From JAYFQF01 sp034927285 (lineage in GTDB: Bacteria; Bacillota; Peptococcia; DRI-13; UBA5745), in assembly GCA_034927285.1 (NCBI GenBank), contig JAYFQF010000013.1:1-64000 (forward strand): DNA of 64,000 nt, given 5' to 3'. Each line of letters begins with the position of its first letter. Position 1 is the first letter of the stretch. A model generated the notes under the pieces. It saw nothing but the letters and a program-made list of their open reading frames with translations, ran no database searches and had not been told where the DNA came from. Made by a program: the position numbers and the translations under genes. Of this stretch, positions 1 through 8,268 are shown piece after piece.

Positions 1-28
1 GAGTAATTTCCTCGCATGGTGGCCCAGT

Positions 29-113
29 GCACCACGCCTGCGGCCACCATGCACCATTCCGCCGGAATAGGAGCACCATTCCGCCGGTGACGATGCACCA
101 TCATCTGCGGTCA
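29..113. repeat. Degenerate 21-22 bp tandem repeat at the window edge
   Basis: Four imperfect units begin at 29, 51, 72 and 93. Each starts GCACCA and carries a CGCCGG- or TGCGG-like core; the units at 51 and 72 share the first 15 bases, GCACCATTCCGCCGG. The array lies immediately 3' of the shortened NifH-like gene, in the position where the rest of that gene would be expected. It could be a genuine minisatellite that replaced the gene end or an assembly artefact. Confidence 0.6.
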
Positions 114-821
114 AGCTGCACTTTTTGAGCGGCGTACGCAGCGGCGGATTTCCGCTCTCTGCACCACATTGTCCCGGGGGACGAAATAAATCAGCTGTGT
201 GCCAAGTTCGGCGGAAAAGGCTCTGAGCAATTCGACTTCACGGTCCACATTACGGCTGTTGCAGATAATGCCGCCCAGCCGTACGCCGCCTTTGAGGGCA
301 AACTTTTCAATTCCCTTGGCAATGTTATTAGCGGCATAAAGGGCCATCATTTCTCCGCTGGCCACAATATAAATTTCTTTGGCTTTCCCTTCCCGGATGG
401 GCATGGCAAAGCCGCCGCAAACCACATCGCCCAAAACGTCATAAAAAACGTAATCGAGGTCATCGGTATACGCTCCCAGGCGTTCCAGCAGGCCGATGGA
501 AGTGATGATCCCGCGGCCGGCGCAGCCGACTCCGGGCTCCGGACCGCCGGATTCCACACATTTTGTTCCCAGATAGCCCTGCCGCAGGATATGGCTGAGT
601 TCAACAGCGCCTCCGGTTTCCCGCATGGTATCCAGCACCGTCCGCTGAGCCAGTCCGCCCAGAAGCAGTCTGGTGGAATCGGCTTTTGGATCGCAGCCTA
701 CGACCATGATCTTTTTTCCGCCTTCCGCCAATCCTGCCGTTAAGTTTTGCGTTGTGGTGGACTTCCCAATTCCCCCTTTGCCATAAATGGCGATTTGTCT
801 GAGTTTCTTCTTTTCTGACAT
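111..821 (-). CDS. Nitrogenase iron protein (NifH/MarH-like), C-terminally truncated
   Basis: This 236-aa protein is an ATP-dependent electron donor of the nitrogenase Fe-protein family. It has the P-loop GKGGIGKST at residues 14-22 and the two cysteines that hold the dimer-bridging [4Fe-4S] cluster, C100 (GVGCAGRG) and C135 (DVVCGG). The start follows an AAGGAG ribosome site. It closes the operon, 191 bp after nifB. Family members run to about 270-290 residues; here similarity stops at VVQRAEIRR and is followed by nine unrelated residues and a stop, so roughly 40-60 C-terminal residues are missing. I found no frame downstream that restores them. The fold that binds nucleotide and cluster is present, but function is doubtful as written. 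The cofactor partner is presumably the D/K pair upstream. Confidence 0.88.
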   Translation of the reverse strand: MSEKKKLRQIAIYGKGGIGKSTTTQNLTAGLAEGGKKIMVVGCDPKADSTRLLLGGLAQRTVLDTMRETGGAVELSHILRQGYLGTKCVESGGPEPGVGCAGRGIITSIGLLERLGAYTDDLDYVFYDVLGDVVCGGFAMPIREGKAKEIYIVASGEMMALYAANNIAKGIEKFALKGGVRLGGIICNSRNVDREVELLRAFSAELGTQLIYFVPRDNVVQRAEIRRCVRRSKSAA

Positions 822-968
822 GAGATGTTCTCCTTATATTGTATATTCCGGCTGAGGGATGGCGCCGGCAAGATGCAGCTTTTCCAGAATGCTGCTGCGC
901 ATCGCCATAAAATCCGTGCCGCTTCTCTGCCTTGGCCGGGACAGGCTGACCTTCAGTATCTTAAATTG

Positions 969-1006
969 AATAAATTCTCTTCAGCAATTAAATAAATTCT
1001 CTTCAG
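969..1006. repeat. Direct repeat between nifB and the NifH-like gene
   Basis: AATAAATTCTCTTCAG occurs at 969-984 and again at 991-1006, a 22-bp period. The 822-1012 spacer also holds a 48-codon open frame on the minus strand (980-834) with no upstream start codon, ending 12 bases before the NifH-like start. Its last 24 codons begin with ATG at 908 but have no ribosome site. This may be the remnant of a lost gene. Confidence 0.5.
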
Positions 1007-1012
1007 TATGCT

Positions 1013-1888
1013 TTATCCGTGAGAGAATGTATTTGCCTGTTGAACGGGCCGGTCATAGATCAGCCTGGAGAAGTCTTCCTGACCGGGAATGCCGGCGGCG
1101 TCCGCCCGGCAGCGCTGGCAATGCCGGAAGACCTTGATATATTGCTCCGCCTGGGCCCGGATGCTGCTGAGCAGGCCGCAGCCCGGAGCGGAGCACCAGG
1201 CCAGTTCATGCTGGGGAATCAGAGGGATAATATTATAAATTTTTGCTCCTTTACCCGCCACGGTTTTGGCCACGGTTTCCACATGACCAGCGTTGATTTC
1301 CGGAATCAGCACCGTATTTACCTTAACGGTGACGCCGGCCCCGGCTACCGCTTCAATGCCCGAAAGCTGGTTCTCGATGAGGATTCCCGCGGCTTCCACC
1401 CCCTGATATCGTTTACCGTGATAAGTGATTTCCCCGCAAATCCGCTCCTGGATCAAAGGGTCCACGGCGTTGACCGTAACGGTAAGGGAGTCAATCCCCA
1501 CATCAATGATCTCCTGATAATAATCCGGCAGCATAAGGCCGTTTGTACTCATGCATTTAATGATGCCGGGAAATTCTTTTTTGATCAGGCGGAAGGTTTC
1601 CAGGGCATACGGTGTAGCCAGGGTGTCGCCGGGGCCGGCCACTCCCGCCACCGTAATATCGGGGCACAGGGCCACCGCCTTTCGCACCACCTCCACCGCT
1701 TCCCGGGGCGTAATGATGGTGGAGGCTACGCCGGGACGCAGGTCAACGTCATTGAGCTGGCGGTCGCAGAAGCGGCAGCTGATATTGCAGCCCGGGGAGA
1801 CCGGCAGATGGACTCTGCCTTTATTTACTTTTGATCCCACGGAAAAGCAGGGGTGGGTTTTGGTTAGTTCCTCAAAGGATTTAATCAT
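1013..1888 (-). CDS. nifB: Radical SAM cofactor-cluster synthase NifB
   Basis: This 291-aa protein fuses two [4Fe-4S] clusters and inserts carbide and sulfide to make NifB-co, the core of nitrogenase-type cofactors. The radical-SAM motif is CNISCRFC (C34, C38, C41). The NifB-specific ligands for the substrate clusters are visible as HPC (C14) near the N terminus and HCQRCRAD (C257, C260) near the C terminus. It lacks the C-terminal NifX domain seen in many NifB proteins; a separate NifX-like protein is encoded just upstream and overlaps by ATGA. Its presence shows that the D/K partner carries a NifB-co-derived cluster, unlike BchLNB or CfbCD. With no nifEN or nifV in the cluster, NifB-co itself may be the final cofactor (inference). 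Confidence 0.93.
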   Translation of the reverse strand: MIKSFEELTKTHPCFSVGSKVNKGRVHLPVSPGCNISCRFCDRQLNDVDLRPGVASTIITPREAVEVVRKAVALCPDITVAGVAGPGDTLATPYALETFRLIKKEFPGIIKCMSTNGLMLPDYYQEIIDVGIDSLTVTVNAVDPLIQERICGEITYHGKRYQGVEAAGILIENQLSGIEAVAGAGVTVKVNTVLIPEINAGHVETVAKTVAGKGAKIYNIIPLIPQHELAWCSAPGCGLLSSIRAQAEQYIKVFRHCQRCRADAAGIPGQEDFSRLIYDRPVQQANTFSHG

Positions 1889-2238
1889 AGGGGTCTCCTC
1901 AATTCCAACAGTTGATCTGCCATCAGCTGTTCCATAATATCTTCCACCGGGCCATTGGCTTCAAAAACCCGCTTGCCCCGGCCGATCATGAAGGCCGCCG
2001 CCCCCGGACCGATTTTGCCGGCGAATACGGCGTCGCAGTCCTCCAGGGCCTTGAACAGGTGTTCGAAGCCGCCTTCACAGCTGCCCTGGCAGGAGGCTTT
2101 TGTCCGGCGGGATTCCACCAACTTAAAAGAGCTGCCGGATAAGTCGAAGACCTGAAAAATCCGGGCGTTTCCAAAGTGCTGATCGATATAGGACCCGTCG
2201 GTACTGGCAAAGGCGATGCGTACGCTCATTAATAACAC
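1885..2238 (-). CDS. NifX/NafY-family dinitrogenase cofactor-binding protein
   Basis: This 117-aa single-domain protein belongs to the dinitrogenase iron-molybdenum cofactor family (NifX, NafY and NifB C-domain fold). It has the typical N-terminal MSVRIAFASTDG strand, DQHFGNA, an ASCQGSCEGG segment with two cysteines, and a central GKIGPGA loop. Members bind NifB-co or FeMo-co and act as cofactor carriers. It is coupled to nifB by a 4-bp overlap and lies 19 bp after the K-like gene, so it probably shuttles the NifB product to the D/K protein. In-frame Met codons at residues 1 and 4 leave the start slightly uncertain. Confidence 0.88.
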   Translation of the reverse strand: MLLMSVRIAFASTDGSYIDQHFGNARIFQVFDLSGSSFKLVESRRTKASCQGSCEGGFEHLFKALEDCDAVFAGKIGPGAAAFMIGRGKRVFEANGPVEDIMEQLMADQLLELRRPL

Positions 2239-2257
2239 TCCTTAATCATGGCTTCCC

Positions 2258-3595
2258 TTAACGGTAGGTGGACAATACCGCGTCGTATATATCTTCAATC
2301 ACCCTCAGGCCGCCGGAAAAACCCGCGTAATTCGTGGTCAGGACCAGCCGGTAAGGCGTGGGCACCGAGGCAGAGAGGAAATCATAACCTTTTTCCCGGG
2401 CCAGTTCCTTATCCCAGCCGCTGCCGATAATCAGGCCCCGGCCTTTATGACGGAGGGAGCGGAGGATATTCTGCGCTTTGCCGGCGTCGGGATCAAAATA
2501 AAGCGGAATGGTCCTTTTGTCTGAGGTCTTTTTCAGTTCGGCCTCAATTTGCGCCTGGAATTCCACCGGGGTATTGTCCAGGACAAACTGCTCTTTGGGG
2601 ATAATGCCGACTTCATGCAGCAGGAATTTGGAAAGGCCCAGTACATAGCCGGCGTCGTGTAGGATGTGGACATGGTTGGGCAGCCCATAGCGGAATTCCA
2701 GGAGGAAGGTGGCCAGGTTGTCGATTTCCTGATAATAGGCCTCCTGTTCCCGGCGGATAAACTCCCCGGCTGCCGCTTCATCCAGGACGGCGCCCTGCTC
2801 TTTGCCAAAGCGGAGAACCTGGCGTAAAAAGTCCTCGGTTTCATTGGCACCGATGGGAATATGGGGAAAGTGGGTGTAAGGCTGGCCGTAAAGCTCTTCC
2901 AGATGCTCCGCAACAGGCAGGCCATACCAGGGGGAAACCAGGATATTGAAGTTTGCCCGGGGGATTTGCCGCCATTCCTTTACCCCGTCGGACTTAGAGC
3001 CGAAGAGCACATGGACCGTTAATCCGATCCCCTCCAAAAGGCGCTTGTATTCGATTAAATTGCCTTTCCAAAAGGGGTCCTGATAGGGAAGCGAGGCAAA
3101 CAGGTTAACAGTGTTTTTTTCGCTGCGCGGAGGGTTTTCCGCTTCAAACAGGCGGACGTACTGGTCGATGACAGCGTTTACCACAAGGCTGTGGGCTTCG
3201 AAATTACTGCACTTAAAGCCTGCGGTTTCCACGGCCACAATGGGTTTGCCCTGACTGCGGAACTCGTCTGCCAGGGAGTCCACATCGTCGCCCACAATGC
3301 CGGCGGTGCAGCCGGTCAAGATCACCTGCAGATCGGTATCCAGCACCTTATAGGTATTGGCGATGATTTTCCGCAGCCTTTCGATGCCGCCGAAGACCAC
3401 CTCCTGTTCGCTGAAATTGGTGCAGGGGGAGGTGCTGCCTCCGGCATAACCGGTGGAGCGCTCAAAAAATCCCTGAATCATGTTTCCGCAGCCGGGACCG
3501 GAATGCAGGATGGGCACGGCCCTGGGAATAGCCACTACGCTTTGCAGGGCTCCAATGGCGCAGGTATAGCGCTCCTGCTCGATGATTCCACTCAT
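2258..3595 (-). CDS. Nitrogenase-like component I beta subunit (NifK/MarK-like)
   Basis: This 445-aa protein is the beta-type subunit of a nitrogenase-like catalytic component. Three cysteines fit the P-cluster ligands of NifK: C12 (YTCAIGA), C36 (GPGCGN) and C96 (TGCTAGIVGDD); SPCTNFSEQEVVFGG also matches the family. At 445 residues it lacks the N-terminal extension of Mo-nitrogenase NifK (about 510 aa). A GGAGGTG ribosome site precedes the ATG, which overlaps the D-like stop by four bases, so the subunits are translationally coupled. Sequence and context favour the Mar or another nitrogenase-like group over N2-fixing NifK. A NifN role is unlikely because no other K homologue is present in the window. 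Confidence 0.88.
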   Translation of the reverse strand: MSGIIEQERYTCAIGALQSVVAIPRAVPILHSGPGCGNMIQGFFERSTGYAGGSTSPCTNFSEQEVVFGGIERLRKIIANTYKVLDTDLQVILTGCTAGIVGDDVDSLADEFRSQGKPIVAVETAGFKCSNFEAHSLVVNAVIDQYVRLFEAENPPRSEKNTVNLFASLPYQDPFWKGNLIEYKRLLEGIGLTVHVLFGSKSDGVKEWRQIPRANFNILVSPWYGLPVAEHLEELYGQPYTHFPHIPIGANETEDFLRQVLRFGKEQGAVLDEAAAGEFIRREQEAYYQEIDNLATFLLEFRYGLPNHVHILHDAGYVLGLSKFLLHEVGIIPKEQFVLDNTPVEFQAQIEAELKKTSDKRTIPLYFDPDAGKAQNILRSLRHKGRGLIIGSGWDKELAREKGYDFLSASVPTPYRLVLTTNYAGFSGGLRVIEDIYDAVLSTYR

Positions 3596-5067
3596 TTACC
3601 CGCACCTCCCGCCAAAAATGTATAAGGCTCCTGGTCCAGCCACCATTTGGTGTAGGGATTAACGGCGTGTTTTTCCAGGTTTTTTACAAATTCATCGTTT
3701 TCCAGGGTTTCCAGGATTCTTTCACCGTAGCGCAAAAGCCCTTCATAACCCATGCTGTAGTGCTCGTCGCCGATCAGAAGGGAGGGAATGCCCAGCTTCG
3801 CGCCCCATAAGGTCATGCCGCCGTGGCGGGCCAGCAAAACATCCGGCCGCAGCCGGTTCAGCATATTTACCAGTTCGAATTCCTGCTTATTGCAGATGTT
3901 GAAGTTCGGCACATCGCCATAATCGTGGACCCTTTGGGCCAGCAGGTCGCTTTCTTCCCTGCCGTTATCATAAAGGGGGTCGTGATGGAAGATAGCGGCG
4001 CCTTTCGCCTTGAGCCCCAGTTCCCCGAGGATGGAAAGAAGGGCGTGGCCGTGGGCCGCTCCCGCCGTGACATAGGCGGTTTTTCCCTGGAGTTTTTCCC
4101 TGAGCTCGGCGATTTTCGGCAGATATTCAGCCTTTTTGGCGGCGATCAACGCCTCGGCCTCTTTTTCTTTATTCAAAAGCTTTCCCAATTCCCGAAACCA
4201 GCGGTCGGTCTGGGCCACACCGTAGGGCGGAGCCGCATTGACTTCCGGAACGCCGAATTCCTGCTCCAGGGCCGCCCCCAGATATGAGCCTAAGGTCGGG
4301 CAGATCTGAACGGTTGCGGCGGCCTCCGACGATCGTGCAAGGTTTTCCACGGTGGAATAGGGGGTGATATAATTCGGCTTTGCCCCAAAAGCCTCAAACC
4401 AGTCGCTGAAAATGTCCGAGCCCCAGAAATTGATCACATTAATTACGTCTTTTCTCCGCTGCCGGGCCGGCTTCACCAGCTTCCGGGCAATGCTGTGATA
4501 ACTGGCGTCGAAGCCGGTGGTCCATACTTTGGAGCGGAAGCCTTCGCAGAAGATGGCCGCCACCGGCACCCCAAGCTCTTTTTCCGCTTCATTGCAAACG
4601 CTTTCCACATCGTCGCCGATAATGCCGGCGGCGCAGGTGGTCAGCACAAAAACAGCGTTGGGGTGAGTGCGCTCATATACCTCCCGGATCCCGGCGGCCA
4701 GCTTTTGCGCGCCGCCGTATACGGTATCGGTTTCCTGCAAATTAGTGGAAAAAATCTTGCGCTGAGTAGGCTTTTCCACGCCCCGCAGCGGGGAATTCAC
4801 CCGATAGGTAAAGGCAAACTCGTGAAAGCAGGAGGAGCAGCCCACCGGACCGTGGCTGATCACCGCCGCGTCCTGCACCAGAATCACCATGCAGGCCGCT
4901 TGGGAAGTGGAGCAGCCCAGGCACTGGGAGAAGGAGCGGTTTTTATCCTTTAATCCGCAGCGGGAGCAGTTTACCAGCTCCCCTGCGCTGCCCTGAAAGC
5001 CCGTGATGGAGCCTAAACGTATTTCCCGGATCGAGACCTCCGGGATCTTCAAATTGACGGTACCCAT
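3592..5067 (-). CDS. Nitrogenase-like component I alpha subunit (NifD/MarD-like)
   Basis: This 491-aa alpha-type catalytic subunit aligns by eye with NifD at the P-cluster cysteines: C52 for Cys62, C77 in SHGPVGCSS for Cys88 and C145 in TTCAAGIIGDD for Cys154. C256 (VQICPTLGSYLG) lines up with Cys275, which anchors FeMo-co, so a NifB-derived cofactor is likely. The region of His442 reads GDEHYSMGYEG, where histidine is shifted (H436). The Gln191/His195 segment of N2-reducing enzymes is not conserved (CEGFRSKVWTTGFDASYH). The N terminus has extra cysteines (C34, C37, C49, C59). An AGGAGG ribosome site precedes the start. Best reading: a MarD-like or related C-S-bond reductase; N2 reduction is unlikely. 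Confidence 0.88.
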   Translation of the reverse strand: MGTVNLKIPEVSIREIRLGSITGFQGSAGELVNCSRCGLKDKNRSFSQCLGCSTSQAACMVILVQDAAVISHGPVGCSSCFHEFAFTYRVNSPLRGVEKPTQRKIFSTNLQETDTVYGGAQKLAAGIREVYERTHPNAVFVLTTCAAGIIGDDVESVCNEAEKELGVPVAAIFCEGFRSKVWTTGFDASYHSIARKLVKPARQRRKDVINVINFWGSDIFSDWFEAFGAKPNYITPYSTVENLARSSEAAATVQICPTLGSYLGAALEQEFGVPEVNAAPPYGVAQTDRWFRELGKLLNKEKEAEALIAAKKAEYLPKIAELREKLQGKTAYVTAGAAHGHALLSILGELGLKAKGAAIFHHDPLYDNGREESDLLAQRVHDYGDVPNFNICNKQEFELVNMLNRLRPDVLLARHGGMTLWGAKLGIPSLLIGDEHYSMGYEGLLRYGERILETLENDEFVKNLEKHAVNPYTKWWLDQEPYTFLAGGAGK

Positions 5068-5094
5068 ATTTTCCTCCTGACCAAACTGATTCTA

Positions 5095-5148
5095 TTGACG
5101 CCAACCTCTCTGTTGACGCCGATCTCTCTTTTAAGGCCAACCTCTTTT
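5095..5148. repeat. Three short direct repeats between cysK-like and D-like genes
   Basis: TTGACGCCAACCTCTC at 5095, TTGACGCCGATCTCTC at 5113 and AAGGCCAACCTCTTTT at 5133 form three imperfect copies with 18- and 20-bp periods. They fill most of the 79-bp spacer and the last copy runs into the stop of the upstream gene. No stem or promoter was evident; a slippage expansion or a protein-binding site is possible. Confidence 0.5.
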
Positions 5149-6058
5149 AACGATAGATGTTTTTTGTGAAATAGCGGTCGCCTCTGTCGGGAAGAATCAC
5201 CACTACATTCCCCGACGGAGCGGTTGCCGCCAGCTTGTATACGGCCGCAAGGGCGGCGCCGGAGGAAGAACCGGCAAAGATCCCTTCTTTTGCGGCCAGG
5301 GCTTTAACCTGCGCAAAGGCCTCGCTGTCGCTGACTTTGACCACCCGGTCCACCAAAGACATCTCCATGGTGTCGGCGATGAAGTCGTTGCCGATTCCCT
5401 CGATGTCGTAATCGGCATGTTCGCCGCCCCCGATAGTGGAACCGATGGGATCGGCCAGAACGCCTTTAATATTTGGGTTTTGCTCTTTGAGATATTTTAA
5501 TATTCCGGAATAAGTTCCGCCGCTGCCGGCTCCGGCCACTAAGTAATCGATCCTTCCCTCCAGGTCCCGGTAGATTTCCGGGCCGGTGGTTTCATAGTGG
5601 GCCCGGGGATTGCTCATGTTCTTAAACTGTTCAAGGGTTACGGCACCGGGGATACCTTGCCGCAGCTCTTCGGCCTTTTGGGTGGCTTCCAGCATCCCTC
5701 CCTCCAGGGAGGTGTTGACGATCTTCGCCCCTAAAGCTTTTAAAAGGGTCTGCTTTTCCTGGGAAAATTTTGCCGGAATCACAAAGATCAGCCGGTAGCC
5801 CCGAGCCAGGGCGGCAAAGGCGATGCCCAGGCCGGTATTGCCGGCGGTGGCCTCAATGATGGTGCAGCCCGGCTTTAAAATCCCTCTTCTTTCCGCATCC
5901 TCGATCATGGATTTGCCGATTCTGTCCTTAACGCTGCCGGAAGGATTATACAGTTCCAGCTTCGCGTATACCCGCAGGCCTGGGGGAAAGTCCAGATGGG
6001 AAAGGCGGACCAAAGGCGTATTTCCGATCAGTTCCTGCATGGAAGCGTACAGGCTCAT
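5147..6058 (-). CDS. PLP cystathionine beta-synthase / cysteine synthase family (MccA/CysK-like)
   Basis: This 303-aa fold-type II PLP enzyme joins a serine derivative to a thiol. PSGSVKDR carries the PLP lysine; the substrate loop reads EATAGNTGLG and the phosphate loop AGAGSGGT. The EATAGNTG form and PAKFSQEKQ resemble MccA of Bacillus subtilis (cystathionine beta-synthase of reverse transsulfuration) more than CysK with EPTSGNTG. Its ATG overlaps the stop of the gamma-family PLP gene, the same pairing as mccA-mccB. The likely role is homocysteine plus O-acetylserine (or serine) to cystathionine, feeding sulfur to cysteine. O-acetylserine sulfhydrylase activity remains possible. Confidence 0.87.
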   Translation of the reverse strand: MSLYASMQELIGNTPLVRLSHLDFPPGLRVYAKLELYNPSGSVKDRIGKSMIEDAERRGILKPGCTIIEATAGNTGLGIAFAALARGYRLIFVIPAKFSQEKQTLLKALGAKIVNTSLEGGMLEATQKAEELRQGIPGAVTLEQFKNMSNPRAHYETTGPEIYRDLEGRIDYLVAGAGSGGTYSGILKYLKEQNPNIKGVLADPIGSTIGGGEHADYDIEGIGNDFIADTMEMSLVDRVVKVSDSEAFAQVKALAAKEGIFAGSSSGAALAAVYKLAATAPSGNVVVILPDRGDRYFTKNIYR

Positions 6059-7212
6059 TGTTTTGCCCCCTTAATGGCCGTCGCCAGATCCTTTGCCAGA
6101 TCATCGGCGTTTTCGATGCCCACCGAAAGTCGGATCAGCCCTTCGGTAATGCCCACCTTTTCCCGGATTTCTCTGGGGATGGAGGCGTGGGTCATGCTGG
6201 CGGGGTGGCAGACCAGAGATTCCACTCCCCCCAGGCTTTCCGCCAAAGCGATCAGGCGCAGGCCGCCGAAAAACTTCCCGATATCGTAATCCTCCCGCAG
6301 CTCAAAGGAAATCATGGCGCCGCCGTTTTTGGCCTGGCGGCGGTTGATTTCATAATCCCTGGTGCCGGCCAGCCCCGGATAATACAAGGCTTTAACTCCT
6401 TCATGGGCTTGCAGCAGCTTTGCCAGCTTTTCCGCGTTTTCCACATGGCGGTCCATCCGGACCCCCAGGGTTTTGATGCTGCGGATCAGCAGGAAGGAAT
6501 CGAAGGGCTGGAGGATTCCACCCGTGGCGTTTTGCAGAAAATGAAGCTTCCGGGCCAGCTCTTTGGTATTCACCGCCGCTAGTCCCGCGATCAGGTCGCT
6601 GTGGCCCCCCAGGTACTTGGTGGCGGAATGCAGGACAAGGTCGGCGCCAAGCTCCAGGGGCCGCTGGATATAGGGGGTCATAAACGTATTGTCGACGATC
6701 AGCAGGATACCCTTGCGCTTTGTAAGCGCCGCCACGGCGGCAATATCGGTGACGGTTAAAAGGGGGTTGGCGGGGCTTTCGATTAAAACCGCTTTTACCT
6801 CCGGCGTAATTTCCGCCTCCAGCGCCGGCAGGTCGGTGGTATCCGCAATAGCGTAATGCATGCCGAAATTCCGGAACACCTTATCCAGTATTCGGAAGGT
6901 GCCGCCGTAGACATTGCTGGAGATCACAATCTTATCACCGCTTTGGAAAAGGCTGAGCACCGCGGTGATGGCTGCCATGCCGGAAGCGAAAGCAAAGCCT
7001 GCCGCGCCGCCTTCCAGCTCGGCGATCAGGGCCTCCAGGGCCTCCCGGGTAGGATTGCCGGTACGGGAATATTCATAGCCGCGATGCCTGCCCAGGCCGT
7101 CCTGCATATAAGTGGAGGTCAGATACACCGGCGTGTTGACCGCGCCGGTCCGTTCATCGCCATAGATGCCGCCGTGGATCAAAGCGGACTCAATATGTTC
7201 ATAGCGTCCCAA
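6055..7212 (-). CDS. PLP gamma-family enzyme: cystathionine gamma-lyase/synthase (MccB/MetB-like)
   Basis: This is a PLP enzyme of the Cys/Met metabolism family, with the PLP lysine in HSATKYLGGHSD, YSRTGNPTR near the N terminus and SLGGVESL near the C terminus. The longer frame starts at 7284, but GGAGG sits six bases before a TTG at 7212 that opens with LGRYEHIES, so I chose TTG (385 aa). It is coupled to the CysK/MccA-like gene, which favours cystathionine gamma-lyase in reverse transsulfuration; gamma-synthase or O-acetylhomoserine thiolase activity is also possible and would suit assimilation of methanethiol released by a Mar-type reductase. A 156-bp spacer separates it from metQ, with only a weak 6-bp hairpin. 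Confidence 0.88.
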   Translation of the reverse strand: MGRYEHIESALIHGGIYGDERTGAVNTPVYLTSTYMQDGLGRHRGYEYSRTGNPTREALEALIAELEGGAAGFAFASGMAAITAVLSLFQSGDKIVISSNVYGGTFRILDKVFRNFGMHYAIADTTDLPALEAEITPEVKAVLIESPANPLLTVTDIAAVAALTKRKGILLIVDNTFMTPYIQRPLELGADLVLHSATKYLGGHSDLIAGLAAVNTKELARKLHFLQNATGGILQPFDSFLLIRSIKTLGVRMDRHVENAEKLAKLLQAHEGVKALYYPGLAGTRDYEINRRQAKNGGAMISFELREDYDIGKFFGGLRLIALAESLGGVESLVCHPASMTHASIPREIREKVGITEGLIRLSVGIENADDLAKDLATAIKGAKQ

Positions 7213-7368
7213 GATAAATCCTCCAATCATTTTTGATAAAAGGGAGCGGCAATGTTCGGGCGCCGGGGGAAGCCGCAAAATCATAGGCGGCTTTCCTTAT
7301 GCCTGGAAATGCGGCAGCTCCTGACCCGGCGGCCTGATTGCTTCCCTGATGGCGCTTGTCTTGCTTCT

Positions 7369-8253
7369 TTAGTTAAGCTTTGCCGGAATCACCGCCCCGT
7401 TGTATTTTTCGTTAATAAACTTCCTAGTGTCTTCCGACTGGAGCTCCTTGACCAAAGCCAGGACCGCCGGGTTGTCTTTGTCTTCTTCCCGGACGGCGAT
7501 GATGTTGGCGTAGGGGCTGTCGCTTCCCTCGCTGAACAGTCTTGTGGAGGTGATCTGGGCCTCCAGGGCCTTATTGGTATTCGTGATGAAAAAGTCGTAG
7601 TCATCCTTGGTGGGAATGATCTGGGCCGAATCCAACTCCACGATTTCCAGCGGGCGGATGAACTCCTTAATGTCCGTCAGCGAAGCCCTGAGGGAGGTGG
7701 CGGTATCCTCGTTCAGCTTAAGAAAACCGTTCTGCTCCAGAATACGCAAAGCCCGGTATTCATTGGTGCCGTCATTGGGAATGGCCACCACGGCGTTGTC
7801 GGGGATTTTTTCTGCGCTCTCGTACTTGTCGGAATAAGCGGTGATGGGCTCCACATGGATATCTCCTGCGTTCACCAGATTGAAGCCGTTGGTTTCATTC
7901 CAGGACTCCAGATAGGGATAGTGCTGGAAATAGTTGAAGTCAATTTCCCCTTTAGCAGTTTTTTCGTTGGTGGTATTATCCGCCGCGGTGGATACCAGAA
8001 CCAGATCTATGCCTTGCTGGGCCAGCTTAGGTTTTACGTATTCAATGATTTCGGAATGGGGAACCAAGTCCGCAATGCCTTTAAGGGTTATGGTCTGAGC
8101 GGAGCTATTATTTTGCCCGCCGTTTTGACCCGCGGGAGCGGCGGGCGCCGCCGGCGCGGTCTGGCTGCCGCCGGCTTTGGTTCCGCAGCCTGCAATCAAT
8201 CCGAATAAAAGAAATGCTGCCGCCAGAAGGGAAAAGATTTTTGCTTTTTTCAT
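7369..8253 (-). CDS. metQ: Methionine-type ABC importer, substrate-binding lipoprotein (MetQ)
   Basis: This 294-aa NlpA/MetQ-family lipoprotein has a signal peptide ending in the lipobox LIAGC and a Gly/Ala/Gln/Asn linker, followed by the mature domain (VPHSEIIEYVKPKL, DFNYFQHYPYLESW, IPNDGTNEYRAL). It captures D- or L-methionine or a related organosulfur compound at the outer membrane face. It lies 15 bp after metI. Its substrate could differ from methionine because it heads an operon ending in a nitrogenase-like reductase; sequence alone cannot settle this. Confidence 0.92.
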   Translation of the reverse strand: MKKAKIFSLLAAAFLLFGLIAGCGTKAGGSQTAPAAPAAPAGQNGGQNNSSAQTITLKGIADLVPHSEIIEYVKPKLAQQGIDLVLVSTAADNTTNEKTAKGEIDFNYFQHYPYLESWNETNGFNLVNAGDIHVEPITAYSDKYESAEKIPDNAVVAIPNDGTNEYRALRILEQNGFLKLNEDTATSLRASLTDIKEFIRPLEIVELDSAQIIPTKDDYDFFITNTNKALEAQITSTRLFSEGSDSPYANIIAVREEDKDNPAVLALVKELQSEDTRKFINEKYNGAVIPAKLN

Positions 8254-8268
8254 AAGACACTCTCCTTT

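Noticed and set aside
1019..1834. Long plus-strand open frame opposite nifB
   Set aside because: It lies antisense to a strongly supported gene and has no ribosome site or recognisable motif; high-GC shadow frame.
111..5067. A conventional N2-fixing nif cluster
   Set aside because: No nifE, nifN, nifV or other nif accessory genes are present, the N2-reduction residues of the D subunit are not conserved, and the operon partners are sulfur genes.
7260..7300. Terminator between metQ and the MccB-like gene
   Set aside because: Only a 6-bp stem without a T-run; the spacer is probably transcribed through.
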